Of a stretch of DNA of 64,000 bases, positions 35,497 to 45,433 are shown in pieces. A model generated the notes under the pieces. It was not told the DNA's origin. It saw nothing but the letters and a program-made list of their open reading frames with translations, and did no database searches. A program made the translations under genes and the position numbers. Every line of letters begins with the position of its first letter. Position 1 is the first letter of the stretch. The DNA comes from FEN-1219 sp963713355 (lineage in GTDB: Bacteria; Pseudomonadota; Gammaproteobacteria; Steroidobacterales; Rariloculaceae), in the NCBI GenBank assembly GCA_963713355.1, contig CAVQLK010000011.1, positions 744,001 to 808,000 on the forward strand. The letters run 5' to 3'.

Positions 35497-37023
35497 ATGA
35501 CGAAGCAGAAAACGGCGATCACGCCGACGAGAGCAGAAAACTACTCCGAGTGGTACCAGCAAGTGATTGCCGGCGCCGATCTCGCGGAGAATTCGCCGGT
35601 GCGCGGCTGCATGATCATCAGACCGTGGGGCTACACGCTCTGGGAGAACATGCAGCGCGCGCTCGACGACATGTTCAAGGCGACGGGCCACGAGAACGCG
35701 TACTTCCCGCTGTTCATCCCGCTGTCGTTCCTGCAGAAGGAAGCCGCCCACGTCGAGGGCTTCGCTAAGGAGTGCGCCGTCGTGACGCACCATCGGCTCG
35801 AAGCCGACGCCGACGGCAAGCTCGTGCCGACGGGGGAGCTCGAGGAGCCGCTCGTCGTCCGCCCGACGTCCGAGACGATCATTGGCGATGCATTCGCACG
35901 CTGGGTGCAGAGCTACCGCGATCTGCCGCTGCTCATCAATCAATGGGCCAATGTCGTGCGTTGGGAAATGCGCACGCGATTGTTTCTACGGACGACCGAG
36001 TTCCTGTGGCAGGAAGGCCATACGGCCCACGCAACGCGCGAGGAAGCCATCGAAGAGACGATGCGCATGCTCGACGTCTATGCCGAGTTTGCCGAAAGCT
36101 GGATGGCCGTGCCCGTCATCAAGGGCGAGAAGACGGCCGGCGAGCGCTTTCCCGGCGCCGAGCGCACGTACTGCATCGAGGCCATGATGCAAGACCGTAA
36201 GGCGCTGCAGGCCGGCACGAGCCATTTCCTGGGCCAGAACTTCGCGCGCGCCAGCAACATCCAGTTCCTCGGCGCCGACGGCGCGCAGCAGCACGCGTGG
36301 ACGACGAGCTGGGGCGTCACGACGCGGCTGATCGGGGCGATCCTCATGACACATTCGGACGACGACGGGTTCGTCTTGCCGCCGCGGCTCGCGCCGCAGC
36401 ACGTCGTCATCGTGCCGATCTTCCGCAGCGACGAGGAGAAGGCGCGCGTGCTCGAGTACTGCCGCAAGGTCGCGGCCGAGCTGCGCGCGCAGCGCTTCCA
36501 CGACGCACCCGTGCGCGTGCTCGTCGACGAGCGCGACGAGCGCGGCGGCGAGAAGATCTGGCAGTGGGTGCGCAAAGGCGTGCCGGTGCGCCTCGAAATC
36601 GGGCCGCGTGACATGGACAAGGATGCCGTGTTCGCCGGACGACGCGATCGCGCGCCGAAGGACAAGCAGGGCGTTCCGCGGCAGGAATTCGTGGCGCAGA
36701 TCGCGGCGACGCTGCAGTCGATCCAGGACGGTTTGCTCTCGCGTGCGAAGGCGTTTCGCAAGGAGCACACGCGGCGCATCGACAGCCGCGACGAGTTCTA
36801 CGAATTTTTCACGACCGAGCGCGAGGAAGAGGGTAAGCCGACGCCGATTCACGGCGGCTTCGCGCTGACGCATTTCAGCGGCGAGGTCGAGCTCGAGAAG
36901 AAGATCAAGGACGACTTGTCCGTGACGGTGCGCTGCATCCCGCTCGAGAAAAGCGAGCCCGGCACGTGCCCGTTCACGGGCAAGCCGAGCGCGCAGCGGG
37001 TCGTCTGGGCGAAGGCGTACTGA
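35497..37023 (+). CDS. proS: Prolyl-tRNA synthetase, archaeal/eukaryal (ProS3) type
   Basis: ProS charges tRNA-Pro. This 508-residue enzyme has class II motif 2 (NQWANVVRWEMRTRLFLRTTEFLWQEGHTAH split over residues 147-178), TSHFLGQNFA and motif 3 segment, and the anticodon-binding domain APQHVVIVPI. It lacks the editing insertion of the usual bacterial ProS, and has the extra C-terminal zinc-like domain ending in a Tyr (VVWAKAY). This is the type shared with archaea, eukaryotes and a minority of bacteria. Confidence 0.95.
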   Translation: MTKQKTAITPTRAENYSEWYQQVIAGADLAENSPVRGCMIIRPWGYTLWENMQRALDDMFKATGHENAYFPLFIPLSFLQKEAAHVEGFAKECAVVTHHRLEADADGKLVPTGELEEPLVVRPTSETIIGDAFARWVQSYRDLPLLINQWANVVRWEMRTRLFLRTTEFLWQEGHTAHATREEAIEETMRMLDVYAEFAESWMAVPVIKGEKTAGERFPGAERTYCIEAMMQDRKALQAGTSHFLGQNFARASNIQFLGADGAQQHAWTTSWGVTTRLIGAILMTHSDDDGFVLPPRLAPQHVVIVPIFRSDEEKARVLEYCRKVAAELRAQRFHDAPVRVLVDERDERGGEKIWQWVRKGVPVRLEIGPRDMDKDAVFAGRRDRAPKDKQGVPRQEFVAQIAATLQSIQDGLLSRAKAFRKEHTRRIDSRDEFYEFFTTEREEEGKPTPIHGGFALTHFSGEVELEKKIKDDLSVTVRCIPLEKSEPGTCPFTGKPSAQRVVWAKAY

Positions 37024-37038
37024 CGCGCGAGGGCGCGC

Positions 37039-37431
37039 ATGGCGATCTATCGCATCCTTGCCGACGTGGTGCTGACGATCCACTTCGCGATCGTTGCGTT
37101 CGTGATCGGCGGGCTCGTGCTCGTGGTCGCGGGCAATCGCTGCGGCTGGCGCTTCGTGAACGGCTGGTGGTTCCGGCTGACGCATCTCGCCGCGATCGCT
37201 GTCGTCGTCGCACAGGCGTGGCTAGGCGTCGTCTGCCCGCTGACGACGCTCGAAAGCTGGTTGCGCGTGCAGGGGAGTGAGGCCGGCTACGAGACGAGCT
37301 TCGTCGAGCACTGGCTCACGAGAATCCTCTTCTACGAGGCGCCGGCGTGGGTTTTCACGGCCGCCTACACGCTGTTCGGCTTGGCCGTCGTCGCGGCGTG
37401 GTGGCGCTTTCCACCGGGCCGCCGCGCATGA
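37039..37431 (+). CDS. DUF2784 family membrane protein
   Basis: 130 residues with four hydrophobic segments and the family features LTIHFAIVAFVIGG, NRCGWRFVNGWWFRLTHLAAI and the region with CPLTTLESWLR followed by EHWLTRILFYEAP. DUF2784 proteins are uncharacterised inner-membrane proteins. It lies 15 bases after proS and may be cotranscribed. Confidence 0.88.
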   Translation: MAIYRILADVVLTIHFAIVAFVIGGLVLVVAGNRCGWRFVNGWWFRLTHLAAIAVVVAQAWLGVVCPLTTLESWLRVQGSEAGYETSFVEHWLTRILFYEAPAWVFTAAYTLFGLAVVAAWWRFPPGRRA

Positions 37432-37456
37432 GCGGCGGAAGGAAGCCCCGGCGAGG

Positions 37457-38359
37457 CTAACCAATCTTTTCCGCGACGATGAGCCGGTAGCGCATCAGAC
37501 CGGCCCGATAGAGGCGCTCGAGCGCGAGCCCGCCGTGATACGAATCGAGCAGCTCGCGCAGGCCGGCCGACGGTGTGACGCGGTGCAGCACGCGGTTCAG
37601 CGTTTCGAGCCGCGCGATTTTCGCGAGCGTTCGCGGCCGCAGCTCCGTCGTGAGGTCGCGGTCGGCGACGATCGCGAGGCCACGCTGCGCGAGCGCCGCC
37701 TTGAGCTCGACGGCGCACGCGAGCATCGGTACGCGCCAACCGGCCTGGAACAGCTCGAGATCCCGCGTGCCGCGCGCTCGGGGCTCGGGCATGTCGTCCG
37801 CGATCGCGAGCCTGCCGCCGGGCGCGAGCCGCGCAATCAGGGCGGCGATGCTGGTCTCGGGATGTGCCGAGTGCGCCAGCGATTCGATCGCGATGGTGAG
37901 ATGGAATGGGCCCTCGGGTGGAGTATCGTAATTGCCGATTTCGATGCCGACGCGAGTGCCGAAGCCGGCCTTCGCTGCCGCTGCGCGGCCCACCGCGGCT
38001 TGCTGCGCGCTCAACGTGAGCCCCGTGAATCGCGCCGAGCATCGGCCGGCAAGATCCAGCATCGTGCCCCCGAAGCCGCAGCCGGCATCGAGCACATGAC
38101 CGGACGGCGGGGAAGGGAGTGTGGCAAGCAGCACGTCGTGCAGCCGCGTCACCGTCGTGCGGCCGCCCACGCGCGGATCAGCCAGGGCTCGGTGTACCGC
38201 GAGCTTGTCGTGCCCGCCGCCATAACCGAAGGTATGCGCCGACGCCGTCCAGCGCGCGAGACGGTCGTAATAGCCGCCGAGCGCCGCGCGCTCGTCGGCC
38301 CGGCCCACGTACGGCGGGCTTTCGCCTCCGCCGGCTACGTCGTCTAGCGGAACTTCCAA
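37457..38359 (-). CDS. SAM-dependent methyltransferase
   Basis: 300 residues with a class I methyltransferase core: SAM motif I HVLDAGCGFGGTMLDLA, then LTLSAQQAAVGRAAAAKAG, IAIESLAHS and APGGRLAIADD. These are most like the sterol/tocopherol methyltransferase-like group acting on small lipophilic molecules; the exact substrate is unknown. It overlaps the end of the TonB receptor gene by 16 bases and so is likely coexpressed with it. Confidence 0.85.
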   Translation of the reverse strand: MEVPLDDVAGGGESPPYVGRADERAALGGYYDRLARWTASAHTFGYGGGHDKLAVHRALADPRVGGRTTVTRLHDVLLATLPSPPSGHVLDAGCGFGGTMLDLAGRCSARFTGLTLSAQQAAVGRAAAAKAGFGTRVGIEIGNYDTPPEGPFHLTIAIESLAHSAHPETSIAALIARLAPGGRLAIADDMPEPRARGTRDLELFQAGWRVPMLACAVELKAALAQRGLAIVADRDLTTELRPRTLAKIARLETLNRVLHRVTPSAGLRELLDSYHGGLALERLYRAGLMRYRLIVAEKIG

Positions 38360-40461
38360 TTGACTGCGATGCCGCCGTAGCCGGTGCGCCCGGGGCCCGG
38401 CTCGAAGTACCGGTTCGCGGCAGCGTTGATTCGCGCGTTTGCCGTATAGGTCTCGTCGCTCAAGTTATTGACGCCGATGAACGGCGACAGAACCAGATTG
38501 TCGAGCTCGAGCTCGTAACCCATGCGCAGATTTGCCAGTGTGTAATCGGGGATCACAACCAAGTTGGCACTGTCGCCGAACTGCTCGTCGACGTAGATCG
38601 CATCGGCTGCGACGAACCATCCTCGCGGCGCGCGGTAAGCGAACTCGGCGAACAGCAGATTCTCGGGCGTGCCGGGAATGACGTTGCCGCTGCGGTCGAC
38701 GCCGTCGGGGTCTGCAATCGTGATGTTCTCGACGAACTGCGTGAACGTGAAATCCGAGTATGTGTAGCTGACCGTGGTCTGAATGCGATCCGTCGGGCTC
38801 GCGATCCATGAAAATTCCAGGCCGTCGCGGCTCGTCTCGCCGGCGTTGGAGAACGAGAAACGGCCGGGCGCGGTCGGAATCTCGTTCCCGATCAACTCGT
38901 CTTCGACGTCGATCGTGAACACCGCGACCTCGTAGCGTTGCGCATCGCCGATATTGCCGCGCAGCCCCACCTCGAAGTTACTCGCCGCCTGCGGCACGAG
39001 CGCCTGGTTGAATCCGCCGCCTCCGCCGGGCAAAGCGAACTCCGTCGTCGTCGGCGTTTCGAACGCGCTCGAGTACGTCGTGTAGAAGTTCACGTCGTCG
39101 GTGAGCTCGACGACGAGACCGACCATCGGGCTCGTGTCCGTGAACTTTTTCGAGCCGGAGTCGTCGCCTGAGGGGTTGTCAGGCGTTACGTTGGCGAACC
39201 ACCGGTCCGTCACCTCGAATTCGACCTCGTCGTAACGCACGCCGAACGAGAGTTGCACGCGCTCGGACACGCTGAGCTCGTTTTGCACGAACACGCCGAA
39301 GCTCGTCACGTGCTCGTTTTGGTCGAAGGAGAGCGGCCCTCGCACGCCGTTGACGTTGTTGTCGTAGCGCAGGCGATCGTCGCTCTGATCGTCGAAATCC
39401 ACGCCCGTTATGAAGCGATTCGGCCGATCGAGCCAGAAGCCGTCGTGGTTGTAGCTGACGCCGCCGCCGACGAAATCGCGCTCGAGGTCGACCTGTCCTT
39501 GGCTCAGCACAGGCAGCAGGTTGCCGAAGTCGCGCCAGGCATAGTAATTGCGCGCCGTGAGCGTGCCGCGCTCGCCGGCCGGCGTCGTGTAGACGAAGCC
39601 GAGGCGTTGCTGCTCCAGTGATTCGCCGGCGTCGAATAGCACGTTGTTCGGGGCCGCGGAGCGCGGATTGACGGGCGCGACGGCCGCCGTGAGGCCGCCC
39701 GGGTCGTCGGACACCGGTTGATCCGTGAAACTGATGACGGTCAAGAGGCTGCGATCGCGGCCGAGATCGACGTCGAACCGCCCACTCAGCAGCTTGTTCT
39801 CGTAAGTGCTCTGCGCGCGGTAACCCTCGAGCTCCTGGTCAGAGAGGCTGATGAGGTAATCGAGACGTTCCGTCTCGCCGCCGAACTTGAGCTGCGACTT
39901 CGCGAACTCGTAACCGCCCGCGGCGACCCGCAGCTCGGCCTGCGGGACGTCTCGGCCGCCTTCGGACGTCAGGCTGATGACGCCGCCCGAGGCGTTGCCA
40001 TAGAGCGCCGAGCTCGGGCCGCGGATGACCTCGATTTGGCTCGTGGCGCCGAGATCGATGCTGTCGACGGAGCCGAGCCCGTCGGGCAACGTTTCCGGAA
40101 TGCCGTCGACGAGCACCTTGACGCCGCGAATGCCGAACTGGCCGCGGGCGCCGAAGCCGCGCACGGACAGGCGCAGGTCTTGCGCAAAGTTGTAGCGGTT
40201 CTGCATGAACAAACCCGGCACACGGCTCAGCGCTTCATCGAGCGCTAGCTGCTGGCGCCCGAGCTGAATGTCGTCTTCGGTCACTACGCTGACGGAGGCC
40301 GGAGTCTTCTCGAGCGTGCGCTCGAGCAAGGTGGCCGTGACGATGATCTCCTCGAGCGGGCCCTGGCTCTGCGCAGGCGCTTGCGCGAGCGCTGCGGTAC
40401 CAAGCGCCAGGGTCGGGGCCGCGCAACAAGCAAGGCTGTAGTGCCAGCGAAGTGGGTGCAT
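38344..40461 (-). CDS. TonB-dependent outer-membrane receptor
   Basis: The start at 40461 gives a signal peptide (SLACCAAPTLALGTAALAQ); the frame extends 23 codons further but with no better start. After a TonB-box-like LEEIIVTATLLE comes a plug with LSRVPGLFMQNRYNFAQDL, GIRGVKVLVDGIPETLPDG and GPSSALYGNASGGVISL, the FecA/FhuA-like ferric-chelate pattern. About 705 residues; the barrel ends in WKFR. The adjacent methyltransferase is the only gene that might relate to its ligand. Confidence 0.92.
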   Translation of the reverse strand: MHPLRWHYSLACCAAPTLALGTAALAQAPAQSQGPLEEIIVTATLLERTLEKTPASVSVVTEDDIQLGRQQLALDEALSRVPGLFMQNRYNFAQDLRLSVRGFGARGQFGIRGVKVLVDGIPETLPDGLGSVDSIDLGATSQIEVIRGPSSALYGNASGGVISLTSEGGRDVPQAELRVAAGGYEFAKSQLKFGGETERLDYLISLSDQELEGYRAQSTYENKLLSGRFDVDLGRDRSLLTVISFTDQPVSDDPGGLTAAVAPVNPRSAAPNNVLFDAGESLEQQRLGFVYTTPAGERGTLTARNYYAWRDFGNLLPVLSQGQVDLERDFVGGGVSYNHDGFWLDRPNRFITGVDFDDQSDDRLRYDNNVNGVRGPLSFDQNEHVTSFGVFVQNELSVSERVQLSFGVRYDEVEFEVTDRWFANVTPDNPSGDDSGSKKFTDTSPMVGLVVELTDDVNFYTTYSSAFETPTTTEFALPGGGGGFNQALVPQAASNFEVGLRGNIGDAQRYEVAVFTIDVEDELIGNEIPTAPGRFSFSNAGETSRDGLEFSWIASPTDRIQTTVSYTYSDFTFTQFVENITIADPDGVDRSGNVIPGTPENLLFAEFAYRAPRGWFVAADAIYVDEQFGDSANLVVIPDYTLANLRMGYELELDNLVLSPFIGVNNLSDETYTANARINAAANRYFEPGPGRTGYGGIAVNWKFR

Positions 40462-40634
40462 GAGAAATCCCGTGGTTATTCGAGGCCTGACTGGCCGCGT
40501 ATCATGACGTAGGGGCCCCTCGGGCGGCAACGCCGTTCGCCGCAGCCGTCATCGTGGCGGGCACGCTACAGCGTGAATTGGCCTGGGCTTCCGGGCACAC
40601 TGGCGGGCCCGTCGGCTGACACACGAACCCGGTT

Positions 40635-41279
40635 ATGGACTTCATTTCGATGGCCGAGCTGTCGGCGCTCGTGCAGGTCATCCTCGTCGATCTCGTCCTG
40701 GCCGGCGACAACGCCATCGTCGTCGGCATCGCCGTTGCCGGGCTGCCCGTCCAGCAGCGCTGGCGAGTCATGGTTTTCGGCATTGCCGCTGCGACGCTGC
40801 TGCGGATCGTGTTCGCGTCCGTGACGGTTCAGTTGCTCCAGGTCATCGGCTTGCTGCTTGCCGGCGGCCTGCTATTGCTGTGGGTCTGCTGGAAGCTGTG
40901 GCGCGAGCTGCGCACGGGGCGGCTCATCGACATGTCGATGGGGCATGCGCCGCGCGAGGTTTCGGCCGAGATCGGTCCGGCAGCCGTTGTGCCGCCGGCG
41001 AAGACGATGCGTCAGGCCGTGACGCAGATCATCATCGCCGACGTTTCGATGTCGCTCGACAACGTCCTCGCCGTCGCCGGCGTCGCGCGCGAGCACGCGT
41101 GGGTGTTGATCTTCGGGCTCGTGTTGTCCGTCGCATTCATGGGTCTAGCGGCGGCCGTCATTGCGCGGCTCTTGGCGCGCTTCCACTGGATTGCCTACGT
41201 CGGCCTCGCGATCATTTTCTACGTGGCACTGCGCATGATCTTCGACGGCACGCTCGAGCTCGTCGAAGCTGCCGGCTAG
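40635..41279 (+). CDS. TerC family integral membrane protein (YjbE-like)
   Basis: 214 residues with seven hydrophobic helices and the two TerC-family acidic motifs DLVLAGDNAIVV and DVSMSLDNVLAV, which are thought to bind metal ions; relatives export manganese or calcium. No yybP-ykoY manganese riboswitch is recognisable in the 173-base upstream gap. It converges on the thioesterase gene with a 4-base overlap. Confidence 0.9.
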   Translation: MDFISMAELSALVQVILVDLVLAGDNAIVVGIAVAGLPVQQRWRVMVFGIAAATLLRIVFASVTVQLLQVIGLLLAGGLLLLWVCWKLWRELRTGRLIDMSMGHAPREVSAEIGPAAVVPPAKTMRQAVTQIIIADVSMSLDNVLAVAGVAREHAWVLIFGLVLSVAFMGLAAAVIARLLARFHWIAYVGLAIIFYVALRMIFDGTLELVEAAG

Positions 41280-41737
41280 GCGTGCTTCGCGTGCACGACG
41301 TACTTGCCGTTGAAGATAACGGCGCGTTTGTCTTCGTTGTCGATCGTGCACACGAGCTCGAAGCTCGCCCGGCCCGACGCAGTGAATTTATCGAGCCCTG
41401 CCTCTAGCGCGCCGGCGTCGGGCTCGCAGCGGCAGACGAAGTCACGCTCGACGGCCTTGCGGTACTGGACCGTGCTTTCGGCTGCGTAGATGACGCCCGT
41501 GAGCCCACGCTCGCGCAACGCGAGCCACACCGCGCCCCAACCCGTCAGCGCGCACGCCGAGTACAAGCTGCCCGCGAACGTCGTGCCATGCACGTTGCGA
41601 TTCGGCTGCAGCGGCGCGCGCACCATCAACGACCGGCCGTCATAGCGCTCGACGGTCACGCCCATGGCGGCAACGATTGGGATCTCACGATGCCAAGTCG
41701 CGGTGAGCTCGCTGCAAAGAGCGGCGCGGTCCGTCAT
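41276..41737 (-). CDS. YiiD C-terminal-type hotdog thioesterase
   Basis: 153 residues from Met 41737 (a longer frame adds 15 residues). The hotdog fold is visible in PNRNVHGTTFAGSLYSACALTGWGAVWLAL, which matches the thioesterase domain found at the C-terminus of YiiD. Presumed acyl-CoA or acyl-ACP hydrolase; substrate unknown. Confidence 0.85.
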   Translation of the reverse strand: MTDRAALCSELTATWHREIPIVAAMGVTVERYDGRSLMVRAPLQPNRNVHGTTFAGSLYSACALTGWGAVWLALRERGLTGVIYAAESTVQYRKAVERDFVCRCEPDAGALEAGLDKFTASGRASFELVCTIDNEDKRAVIFNGKYVVHAKHA

Positions 41738-41864
41738 GGACCGAGTATCGCACGGTCCTGGACGGCCTTTCGCTCGGTCCAACTCGGTCGCGGCCGGTGC
41801 TATGATCGGCTCAAAAGCGGCACGACTGCCGCGTCAGACCGTCACAGCTCGGGGGAGAGTCATC

Positions 41865-42782
41865 TTGCAGACGCAATCGAAGCTCGCGCTTTGTTTCGTG
41901 CCGGTCGCTCTGTGCGCAGCGAGCGGCGCGCTCGCGCAAGGCCAGCAGCAAGATTTTTCGGCCGTGCAGATCAAGACGCATCAGGTCGCTGGCAACATCT
42001 ATTATCTCGAGGGTCAGGGCGGCAACGTCGGTTTGCTCGTCGGCGACGACGGCGTGCTGATGATCGACGATCAGTTCGCGCCGCTGTCGGAGAAGCTGCT
42101 CGCTGCGATCCGCGCGCTGTCAGACAAGCCGATCAGGATGCTGATCAACACCCACCTCCATGGCGACCATACCGGCGGCAACGAGAACTTCGGCAAGATG
42201 GGCGTCGACATCGTCGCGCACGACAACGTCCGCGTGCGTCTCGCGCGCGGCGCCAACAACGCGCCGCCGGCACCGGCGGTCGCGCTGCCCGTCGTGACGT
42301 TCGGCGACCGCATGAAGCTGCACTTGAACGGCGAGACCGTCACGATCGGCAAGCTGCCGCCGGCCCACACGGATGGCGACAGCTTCATCCACTTCGCCAA
42401 GGCCGACGTGATCCACACCGGCGACGTGTTCCGTACCACGGGCTATCCGGGCGTGGACGGCAACAACGGCGGGACCGTGAAGGGCACGATCGAGACTCTG
42501 CAAGAGCTCGTCGACATGGCCGGGCCGAACACGAAAATCATCCCGGGACACGGCGTCGTTTCGACGCGCGCCGACGTCGCGGCGTTCCGCACGAACACGA
42601 TCGAAGCGCAGCGCCGCATCACCGACTTGATCAAGCAAGGGATGACCGTCGAGCAGGTCGTCGCCGCGAACCCGACCGCCGATCTCGCGACGAAGTTCGT
42701 GACGAGCGGACCGCCACCGGACGCCGCCGCGACGCAGCGCTTCCTCACGGCGTTTTACAACGCCCTGAAGAGCGAGCTCTGA
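41865..42782 (+). CDS. Secreted metallo-beta-lactamase-fold hydrolase
   Basis: Start chosen at TTG 41865 because GGGGGAG sits 7 bases upstream and a Sec signal follows (LALCFVPVALCAASGALAQ); no ATG lies nearby. 305 residues. The metal site is THLHGDHTGGN, with further ligands in HTGDVF and GHGVVS. It most resembles the periplasmic MBL hydrolases of the quinoprotein-relay/SoxH-like group rather than true beta-lactamases. Substrate unknown. The dehydrogenase gene follows after 34 bases. Confidence 0.88.
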   Translation: MQTQSKLALCFVPVALCAASGALAQGQQQDFSAVQIKTHQVAGNIYYLEGQGGNVGLLVGDDGVLMIDDQFAPLSEKLLAAIRALSDKPIRMLINTHLHGDHTGGNENFGKMGVDIVAHDNVRVRLARGANNAPPAPAVALPVVTFGDRMKLHLNGETVTIGKLPPAHTDGDSFIHFAKADVIHTGDVFRTTGYPGVDGNNGGTVKGTIETLQELVDMAGPNTKIIPGHGVVSTRADVAAFRTNTIEAQRRITDLIKQGMTVEQVVAANPTADLATKFVTSGPPPDAAATQRFLTAFYNALKSEL

Positions 42783-42816
42783 TCGACCGCGCGCCCGAGC
42801 GCTCGGTCGAAGTCGC

Positions 42817-43869
42817 TTGAGCCGGCCGCGCGTACTGATCTACCGGGCCGTCGACGAGAGCGGGGAATCACATCGCCTCATGGAGGCCGCGGGGTGCAGC
42901 GTCGTCGTGGCCCCGGCGGATGCGGACCGCGTACAGCTCGCAGCGCTAGCTGCCGGCGCCGACGTCCTGCTCGGCGCGACGTTCCGCGGCTACATGGATT
43001 ACTCGTTCTTGACGATCTCGCCGCGGTTGCGGCTCGTCGGCAAGTACACGATCGGAGTAGACGACATCGATGTCGATGCGGCGAGCGCGCTCGGCGTGCT
43101 CGTCACGCATAGCCCGACCGAAGCGAACTGGGGCGGAGTCGCCGAGGGCACGCTCGCACTGATGCTTGCCGTGCTGAAGCGAATTCGCGAGCGCGACCGG
43201 CAAGTCAAAGCCGGCGGGTGGCGCGAGCCGCCGATTTACGGAACTTACGTCGGCAGACGCGGAGACGGCTACGCCGGCATCACGATAGGGATCGTCGGGC
43301 TCGGCCGCGCGGGCTCGCGTGTCGCCGAGCTGCTGAAACCCTGGAACGCACGCGTGCTGGCTGCCGACCCGTATGTGGAACCCGGGAAGTTCGCGCGCCA
43401 TGGCGTCGAGCGCACGGACCTCGACACGCTGCTGCGAGAGTCGGACGTCGTGACGTTGCATTGCAACCTGACGGCCGAGACGCGCGGGCTCATCGACCGC
43501 CGGAGGCTCGCACTGTTGAAGCCGACGGCAGTGTTGATCAACACTGCCCGCGGCGCCATCGTCGAACTCGACGCGCTCTGCAAGGCGCTGGAGGCGCGCA
43601 CGCTGGCCGCCGCCGCGCTCGACGTCTTGCCCGAGGAGCCGCTTCAGCGCGACGCGCGAATCTCGCGGCTCGGCGATAGCGTGCTGTTGTCGCCGCACAT
43701 GGTGGCCGCGAACCAGGGCGGAACGCTTGGAGCGGCGATTCCTTGGACTGCCGAGGCCGCGCTCGCGGCGCTGCGCGGCGAGCTGCCGGAGCGCATCTAC
43801 AACACGGAAGCCGTCGCGCGGTGGCAGGCGCGGTTCGGCGGCAAGTCGCTGCTCGCGGCGCTGCGTTGA
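42817..43869 (+). CDS. D-isomer-specific 2-hydroxyacid dehydrogenase (NAD-dependent)
   Basis: 350 residues from a TTG start. The catalytic residues are the Arg in NTARGAIVE, the Glu in LPEEPL and the His in LSPHMVA; the NAD motif is GIVGLGRAGSRVAELL. This is the phosphoglycerate dehydrogenase-like family, but without the regulatory ACT domain of SerA, so the substrate may be another 2-hydroxyacid. Confidence 0.88.
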   Translation: MSRPRVLIYRAVDESGESHRLMEAAGCSVVVAPADADRVQLAALAAGADVLLGATFRGYMDYSFLTISPRLRLVGKYTIGVDDIDVDAASALGVLVTHSPTEANWGGVAEGTLALMLAVLKRIRERDRQVKAGGWREPPIYGTYVGRRGDGYAGITIGIVGLGRAGSRVAELLKPWNARVLAADPYVEPGKFARHGVERTDLDTLLRESDVVTLHCNLTAETRGLIDRRRLALLKPTAVLINTARGAIVELDALCKALEARTLAAAALDVLPEEPLQRDARISRLGDSVLLSPHMVAANQGGTLGAAIPWTAEAALAALRGELPERIYNTEAVARWQARFGGKSLLAALR

Positions 43870-43999
43870 CGAGACTGCTGCGCACCGCGCGCAGCCGATA
43901 TACTGCGGCGCTGGGGCCTCGACGGGAGAAGGCGACGAGCTCACGCACTGCACATGCTAGCGGTTCCGCTCGAGCCCCGTTGCAACACGACGAGCTACG

Positions 44000-45289
44000 G
44001 TGAGTAGCAACAGCGGCCTGCAGGCCGGTGTCCACCCGCGCGAGGTCTGGGCGTGGGCGATGTACGACTTCGCGAATTCGGGCTACACGACCGTCGTCGT
44101 CACGGCCGTATTCAACGCCTATTTCGTGGGCGTCGTTGCCGCCGGCGAGACGTGGGGAACGTTCGCGTGGACGTTGGCGTTGTCGATCAGCTACGCGTTC
44201 GTGATTTTCACGGCGCCGATCATCGGCGCCTATGCCGACGCTCACGCAGCCAAAAAGAAATTGCTTGCCGTAACGACTTCGGGCTGCGTGCTCGGCACGG
44301 CGCTGCTATCACTCGTCGGGCCGGGAGATCTGGCGCTCGCGTTCGCGCTGATCGTGGTCTCCAACCTTTTCTTCGGCACCGGCGAGAACATCGCGGCCGC
44401 GTTCTTGCCCGAGCTCGCCAAGGGCGAGGCGATGGGCAAGGTCTCGGCTTGGGGCTGGTCGTTGGGATACATCGGTGGCCTCATCACGCTTGCCGTCTGT
44501 TTGGCATACGTGACGTGGGCAGGAGGCCAGGGTCAAACGGCGGCGGAGTTCGTTCCGGTCACAATGCTGATCACAGCCGGCATGTTTGCACTGGCCAGCT
44601 CCTTCACGTTCTTGGTGCTCAAGGAGCGCGCGCGCCCACAGCAGGCTCGCGCAGGAGCTGCCCCGCGCGCGCTGGCGCGCGTCGGGCAAACGCTGCGTCA
44701 CGCGCGGCAATACAAGGATCTGCTACGGTTCTTGGGTTGCATCGCGTTGTACCAATCCGGTGTGCAAACGGTGATCGCATTAGCCGCCATTTATGCGCAG
44801 GAGGCGATGGGCTTCACGACGCAAGACACGATCATGCTCGTTCTGCTCGTGAACGTGACGGCCAGCTTGGGCGCGTTCTTGTTCGGGCGGTGGCAAGACC
44901 GGCTGGGCCATCGCAGGACGCTGGCATTCACGCTGCTCGGCTGGTGCTCGATGGTGCTGATCGCGTACTTCAGCACGGGTCAAGCCGGTTTCTGGGTTGC
45001 CGCCAACATCGCGGGCCTGTGCCTCGGCGCCAGCCAGTCAGCCGGGCGCGCGCTCGTCGGTTACTTGACGCCCGCCGATCGCCACGCAGAATTTTTCGGG
45101 CTTTGGGGCCTGGCCGTGAAGCTCGCGTCGATCTTGGGCCCCTTGAGCTACGGCGCCGTCACCTGGATGACCGGCAACGATCACCGCGGCGCCATGCTCG
45201 TCACGGGCGTGTTCTTCGTGCTCGGGCTTTTTGTGCTCACAAGCGTCGACCCCGAGCGCGGCCGGCGCGCGGCTACGGCGGCTTCTTAG
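44000..45289 (+). CDS. MFS transporter, UMF1/Atg22-like
   Basis: 429 residues with 12 hydrophobic helices from a GTG start. The opening WAWAMYDFANSGYTTVVVTAVFNAYF is the hallmark of the UMF1 family, related to vacuolar amino-acid exporters (Atg22). Other signs are PIIGAYADAHAAKKKLL and GRWQDRLGHRRTL. The substrate is unknown, perhaps amino acids. Confidence 0.92.
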   Translation: MSSNSGLQAGVHPREVWAWAMYDFANSGYTTVVVTAVFNAYFVGVVAAGETWGTFAWTLALSISYAFVIFTAPIIGAYADAHAAKKKLLAVTTSGCVLGTALLSLVGPGDLALAFALIVVSNLFFGTGENIAAAFLPELAKGEAMGKVSAWGWSLGYIGGLITLAVCLAYVTWAGGQGQTAAEFVPVTMLITAGMFALASSFTFLVLKERARPQQARAGAAPRALARVGQTLRHARQYKDLLRFLGCIALYQSGVQTVIALAAIYAQEAMGFTTQDTIMLVLLVNVTASLGAFLFGRWQDRLGHRRTLAFTLLGWCSMVLIAYFSTGQAGFWVAANIAGLCLGASQSAGRALVGYLTPADRHAEFFGLWGLAVKLASILGPLSYGAVTWMTGNDHRGAMLVTGVFFVLGLFVLTSVDPERGRRAATAAS

Positions 45290-45433
45290 CGCCCTCCTCG
45301 GACGAGCACGAAAAATCGTACGCGAACTTGCGTCCTACCGCGCCGGCATAACGCGATTCCAGCTTCGTCTTGGCTTTGCGGCCGCGTCCGAGGCATCGTA
45401 CGGCACTAGACGAGCGTCAGGGCATAGTTGCGC

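Noticed and set aside
35986..37185. 399-codon minus-strand frame
   Set aside because: Antisense shadow of proS without any domain.
40462..40634. Manganese (yybP-ykoY) riboswitch before the TerC gene
   Set aside because: TerC-family genes often have it, but the conserved core blocks are not present in this gap.
41865..42782. Beta-lactamase resistance gene
   Set aside because: The metallo-beta-lactamase fold is present, but the sequence fits general periplasmic hydrolases, not antibiotic-degrading enzymes.
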